DNA of 7,314 nucleotides from an uncultured Oscillospiraceae bacterium. GTDB lineage: Bacteria; Bacillota; Clostridia; Oscillospirales; Oscillospiraceae. Below, in pieces: positions 5,832-7,314 of the stretch (positions are counted from its first letter, which is position 1; every line of letters starts with the position of its first letter). The notes under the pieces were generated by a model that was not told where the DNA came from, searched no databases, and saw only the letters and a list, made by a program, of their open reading frames with translations. The stretch is taken from assembly GCA_947631805.1 (NCBI GenBank), contig CANRNA010000086.1, positions 1 to 7,314 on the forward strand, written 5' to 3'. The position numbers and the translations under genes were made by a program.

Positions 5832-6797
5832 TCAGGCGTACAGCCCGTCGAACAGCTCCTCCGCCGTCATGGCGGGGGCGGCCTCCGCGTGGGCGATGGC
5901 GGTCTCCATCTGCCGGTCGAAGTCCCGGCGCATCCGGTCCAGATCCTCCTGGGTGAGGATGCCCTCGGCCAGAAGCTGGGCCTCCAGATTCTTCACGCAG
6001 TCGTGGTTTTCCACCCAGTCCCGGGTGACCTCCGGGTCCCGGTAGGCGCACTGGTCGCCCTCGAAGTGGCCGCGCCAGCGGTAATCCTTGCACTCCAGCA
6101 CGGCGGGGCCGTTCCCCGCCCGGACATAGTCGCTCATCTTTTTCGCCGCCCGGTACACGTCCAGCACGTCGGTGCCGTCGGCCACCTCGGAGGGCATACT
6201 GTAGCCCGCCGCCCGGTCCGCCAGGGCGTTGGGCACCGGGATGGTGGTGGAGGCGGGGGTGGAGATGGCAAAGCCGTTGTTCTCGCAGATGAACAGCACC
6301 GGAAGCTTCCAGGCAGCGGCCAGATTCATGGCCTCGTATACCGGCCCCCGGCTGGAGGTGCCGTCGCCCATGAACATGTAGACCACGTTGTCCCGGCCCT
6401 CCATGTCTATCGTCAGGGCCGCGCCCACGGCCACGCCGGTATCGCAGCCCAGGGTGCCAGACATGCCCAGCACGCCGTGGCGCAGCTCGCCGATGTGCAG
6501 ACTGCCGCCCCGGCCGCCGGAGTTGCCAGTCTTTTTGGCCAGCAGCTCGCCGAAGAACATGTCCAGGTCCGTGCCCAGCATCCAGGGCATGGAGATGGGC
6601 CGGTGCGTCAGCTTGAAATAGTCCCCCGGCTGGCGGGTGGACAGGGCGCCCACGTATGTGGCCTCCTGACCCACGCCGCTGTGGACGTGGCCGGGGACAC
6701 GGCCCTGGGCGTACAGGTCGTTGAGCTTTTCCTCCAGAAGACGGGTCTCCAGAAGGTCCTTGTGCAGCTGTTTGAGAAAGTGCGCGTCGTATTGCAT
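5832..6797 (-). CDS. 2-oxo acid/acetoin dehydrogenase E1 component, alpha subunit
   Basis: This complete 321-aa alpha subunit binds the ThDP diphosphate and Mg2+. The binding motif is GDG (144-146) through ENN (172-174), with the usual spacing. Other family marks are GRVPGHVHSGVGQEA (32-46), the GGRGGSLHIGELRHGVLG segment (94-111), MNLAAAWKLPVLFICENN, and the phosphorylation-type loop YRWRGHFEGD (239-248) with His244. The GHFEGD form is typical of acetoin dehydrogenase alpha (AcoA) rather than pyruvate E1. However, residues 64-70 read THRPISM, where AcoA proteins as I remember them have THRGHGH, so a conserved active-site His position is Ile68. The start has a GGGAGG site 9 nt upstream. It is the first gene of the E1-E2 operon and lies 181 nt downstream of the E3 gene. 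Family is certain; substrate (acetoin, pyruvate or another 2-oxo acid) is open. Confidence 0.95.
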   Translation of the reverse strand: MQYDAHFLKQLHKDLLETRLLEEKLNDLYAQGRVPGHVHSGVGQEATYVGALSTRQPGDYFKLTHRPISMPWMLGTDLDMFFGELLAKKTGNSGGRGGSLHIGELRHGVLGMSGTLGCDTGVAVGAALTIDMEGRDNVVYMFMGDGTSSRGPVYEAMNLAAAWKLPVLFICENNGFAISTPASTTIPVPNALADRAAGYSMPSEVADGTDVLDVYRAAKKMSDYVRAGNGPAVLECKDYRWRGHFEGDQCAYRDPEVTRDWVENHDCVKNLEAQLLAEGILTQEDLDRMRRDFDRQMETAIAHAEAAPAMTAEELFDGLYA

Positions 6798-6838
6798 AGG
6801 TCAAAACCTCCCAAATCGTGTATTTTCAAGGAGTGCGG

Positions 6839-6866
6839 TCTATAGGTGGCGTGTTTGCTCTGAAAA
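6839..6866 (-). promoter_or_regulatory. Candidate promoter of the E1-alpha operon (proximal)
   Basis: On the minus strand TTTTCA (6866-6861) and TATAGA (6844-6839) are 16 nt apart, each matching 4 of 6 consensus bases. Transcription would start near 6832, about 35 nt before the E1-alpha ATG. The -35 overlaps the palindrome at 6864-6873, so a bound protein there could control it. The motif match is weak. Confidence 0.35.
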
Positions 6867-6873
6867 CGCGTTT
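6864..6873. repeat. 10-bp perfect palindrome AAACGCGTTT, possible operator
   Basis: AAACGCGTTT is a perfect 10-bp palindrome in the gap before E1-alpha, overlapping the -35 of the proximal promoter candidate. Position and symmetry would suit a dimeric regulator. The site is short and could be chance; no regulator gene is visible in the window. Confidence 0.3.
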
Positions 6874-6891
6874 CGCCCTCATAGTCGTCTA

Positions 6892-6920
6892 TATATACGG
6901 CCCGGAGGCCGGTGTGTGCA
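6892..6920 (-). promoter_or_regulatory. Candidate promoter of the E1-alpha operon (distal)
   Basis: On the minus strand TGCACA (6920-6915) and TATATA (6897-6892) are 17 nt apart, each with 4 of 6 consensus matches. The spacer contains a small inverted repeat, CGGCC/GGCCG (6898-6902 with 6907-6911). A start near 6885 would give a leader of about 88 nt. This is an alternative to the proximal candidate and equally weak. Confidence 0.3.
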
Positions 6921-6934
6921 GGTTTTTAGAGTAC

Positions 6935-6962
6935 GGGCCCGAAGGTGTTGCGCTTCGGGCCC
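6935..6962. repeat. GC-rich hairpin downstream of the E3 gene
   Basis: GGGCCCGAAG (6935-6944) pairs perfectly with CTTCGGGCCC (6953-6962) around an 8-nt loop, 16 nt beyond the E3 stop. In the direction of the E3 gene it is followed by GTACTCTAAAAACC, with no T-run, so it is not a canonical intrinsic terminator. It could be a partial or Rho-assisted terminator, or an mRNA-stabilising stem that sets different E3 and E1 levels. Confidence 0.6.
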
Positions 6963-6978
6963 TTTCCGAATAAGTCGT

Positions 6979-7314
6979 TTACTTGTTGGGTGTATGGATG
7001 GCGCGCTTCTCTGCGTGGAGAGCGGCCTCGCGGAGGGTCTCGGTAACGGTGGGGTGGGAGTGGATGGTGGCGATGATCTCGTCCAGGGTCATCTCCTCAC
7101 CAATGGCCAGAGCGCCTTCGGCGATAAGGTCCGTGGCCCGGGGCCCGATGATGTGCATGCCCAGTATCTCCCCGTATTCCTTCCCCGCGATGATCTTCAC
7201 CAGACCCTCGCCGCCGTTGATGATCAGCGCCTTCCCGTTGGCGCTCATGGGGAACTTGCCTACCTTGTACTCCAGCCCCTGGGCCTTGCACTGCTCCTCC
7301 GTCAGTCCCACCGA
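6979..7314 (-). CDS. lpdA: Dihydrolipoyl dehydrogenase (E3), C-terminal part, cut by window edge
   Basis: The visible 111 residues are the dimerisation domain of an FAD/NAD-dependent dihydrolipoamide dehydrogenase, which reoxidises the dihydrolipoyl arm of E2 and makes NADH. The fragment opens with SVGLTEEQCKAQG, the usual entry to this domain, followed by GEILGMHIIGPRATDLIAEGALAI and the active-site segment IHSHPTVTETLREA. There the second His and the Glu form the family's catalytic dyad, whose His acts on the partner subunit. The FAD and NAD domains and the redox-active CxxxxC lie beyond the window. The frame is open to the last base, and a GTG at 7311-7309 is an internal Val (SVGLTEE), not a start. 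It sits upstream of E1-alpha on the same strand, so it most likely serves this complex. Confidence 0.95.
   Translation of the reverse strand, partial: SVGLTEEQCKAQGLEYKVGKFPMSANGKALIINGGEGLVKIIAGKEYGEILGMHIIGPRATDLIAEGALAIGEEMTLDEIIATIHSHPTVTETLREAALHAEKRAIHTPNK

Noticed and set aside
3570..6845. A plus-strand open frame of 1091 codons covering the whole E2/E1-beta/E1-alpha operon
   Set aside because: It is antisense to three well-recognised genes that all share one frame. Its translation is a biased Gly/His/Val-rich string with no family resemblance, as expected opposite GC-rich codons.
6979..7311. A GTG start for E3 at 7311, giving a short stand-alone protein
   Set aside because: The codon is the Val of the conserved SVGLTEE segment and the frame stays open to the window edge, so this is the tail of a full-length E3.
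1..7314. CRISPR arrays, tRNA or rRNA genes, insertion sequences, phage or attachment sites
   Set aside because: No regularly spaced direct repeats, transposase fragments, terminal inverted repeats or tRNA-like cloverleafs were seen on either strand.

Overview
The window is G+C-rich bacterial chromosome with strong Shine-Dalgarno sites (AGGAGG type) and SigA-type promoters. A GC-rich clostridial Firmicute of the Oscillospiraceae type (Flavonifractor/Oscillibacter-like) fits best. The pointers are a Firmicutes-type L10 leader, a secreted YcdB/YcdC-like protein with SLH repeats, and an acetoin/pyruvate dehydrogenase-type cluster. This is inference from sequence style; no search was run.

Layout. 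(1) 1-1138, minus strand: rplJ (L10) and rplL (L7/L12), driven by a near-consensus promoter and preceded by a leader of about 130 nt. The leader carries a UUCG-capped stem, a readable antiterminator and a competing terminator, which is the expected L10 autoregulatory attenuator. (2) 1139-1311: a divergent promoter region with a TGnTATAAT promoter facing right. (3) 1312-3516, plus strand: an exported protein of 734 aa with a signal peptide, YcdB/YcdC/PepSY-like repeats and three degenerate SLH repeats. (4) 3539-3567: a strong hairpin that can serve both convergent transcription units. (5) 3582-6797, minus strand: three genes encoding the E1-alpha, E1-beta and E2 subunits of a 2-oxo acid/acetoin dehydrogenase complex, in transcription order E1-alpha, E1-beta, E2. 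(6) 6798-6978: a regulatory gap with two weak promoter candidates, a palindrome and a GC-rich hairpin. (7) 6979-7314: the C-terminal part of dihydrolipoyl dehydrogenase (E3), cut by the window edge.

How the genes work together. E1 (alpha2beta2, ThDP-dependent) decarboxylates or cleaves the substrate and reductively acylates the lipoyl group on E2. E2 passes the acyl group to CoA, and E3 reoxidises dihydrolipoamide with NAD+. All four subunits are encoded here in one direction, with E3 first. The substrate is not settled. E1-alpha has the acetoin-dehydrogenase-like GHFEGD loop but lacks the HGH motif expected after the THR motif. L10 and L7/L12 form the ribosomal stalk, and the leader should match their synthesis to free L10-L12 complex.

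Nothing here looks like a wholly new system. The most informative points are the resolvable rplJL attenuator, the altered E1-alpha active-site segment and the degenerate-SLH exported protein.
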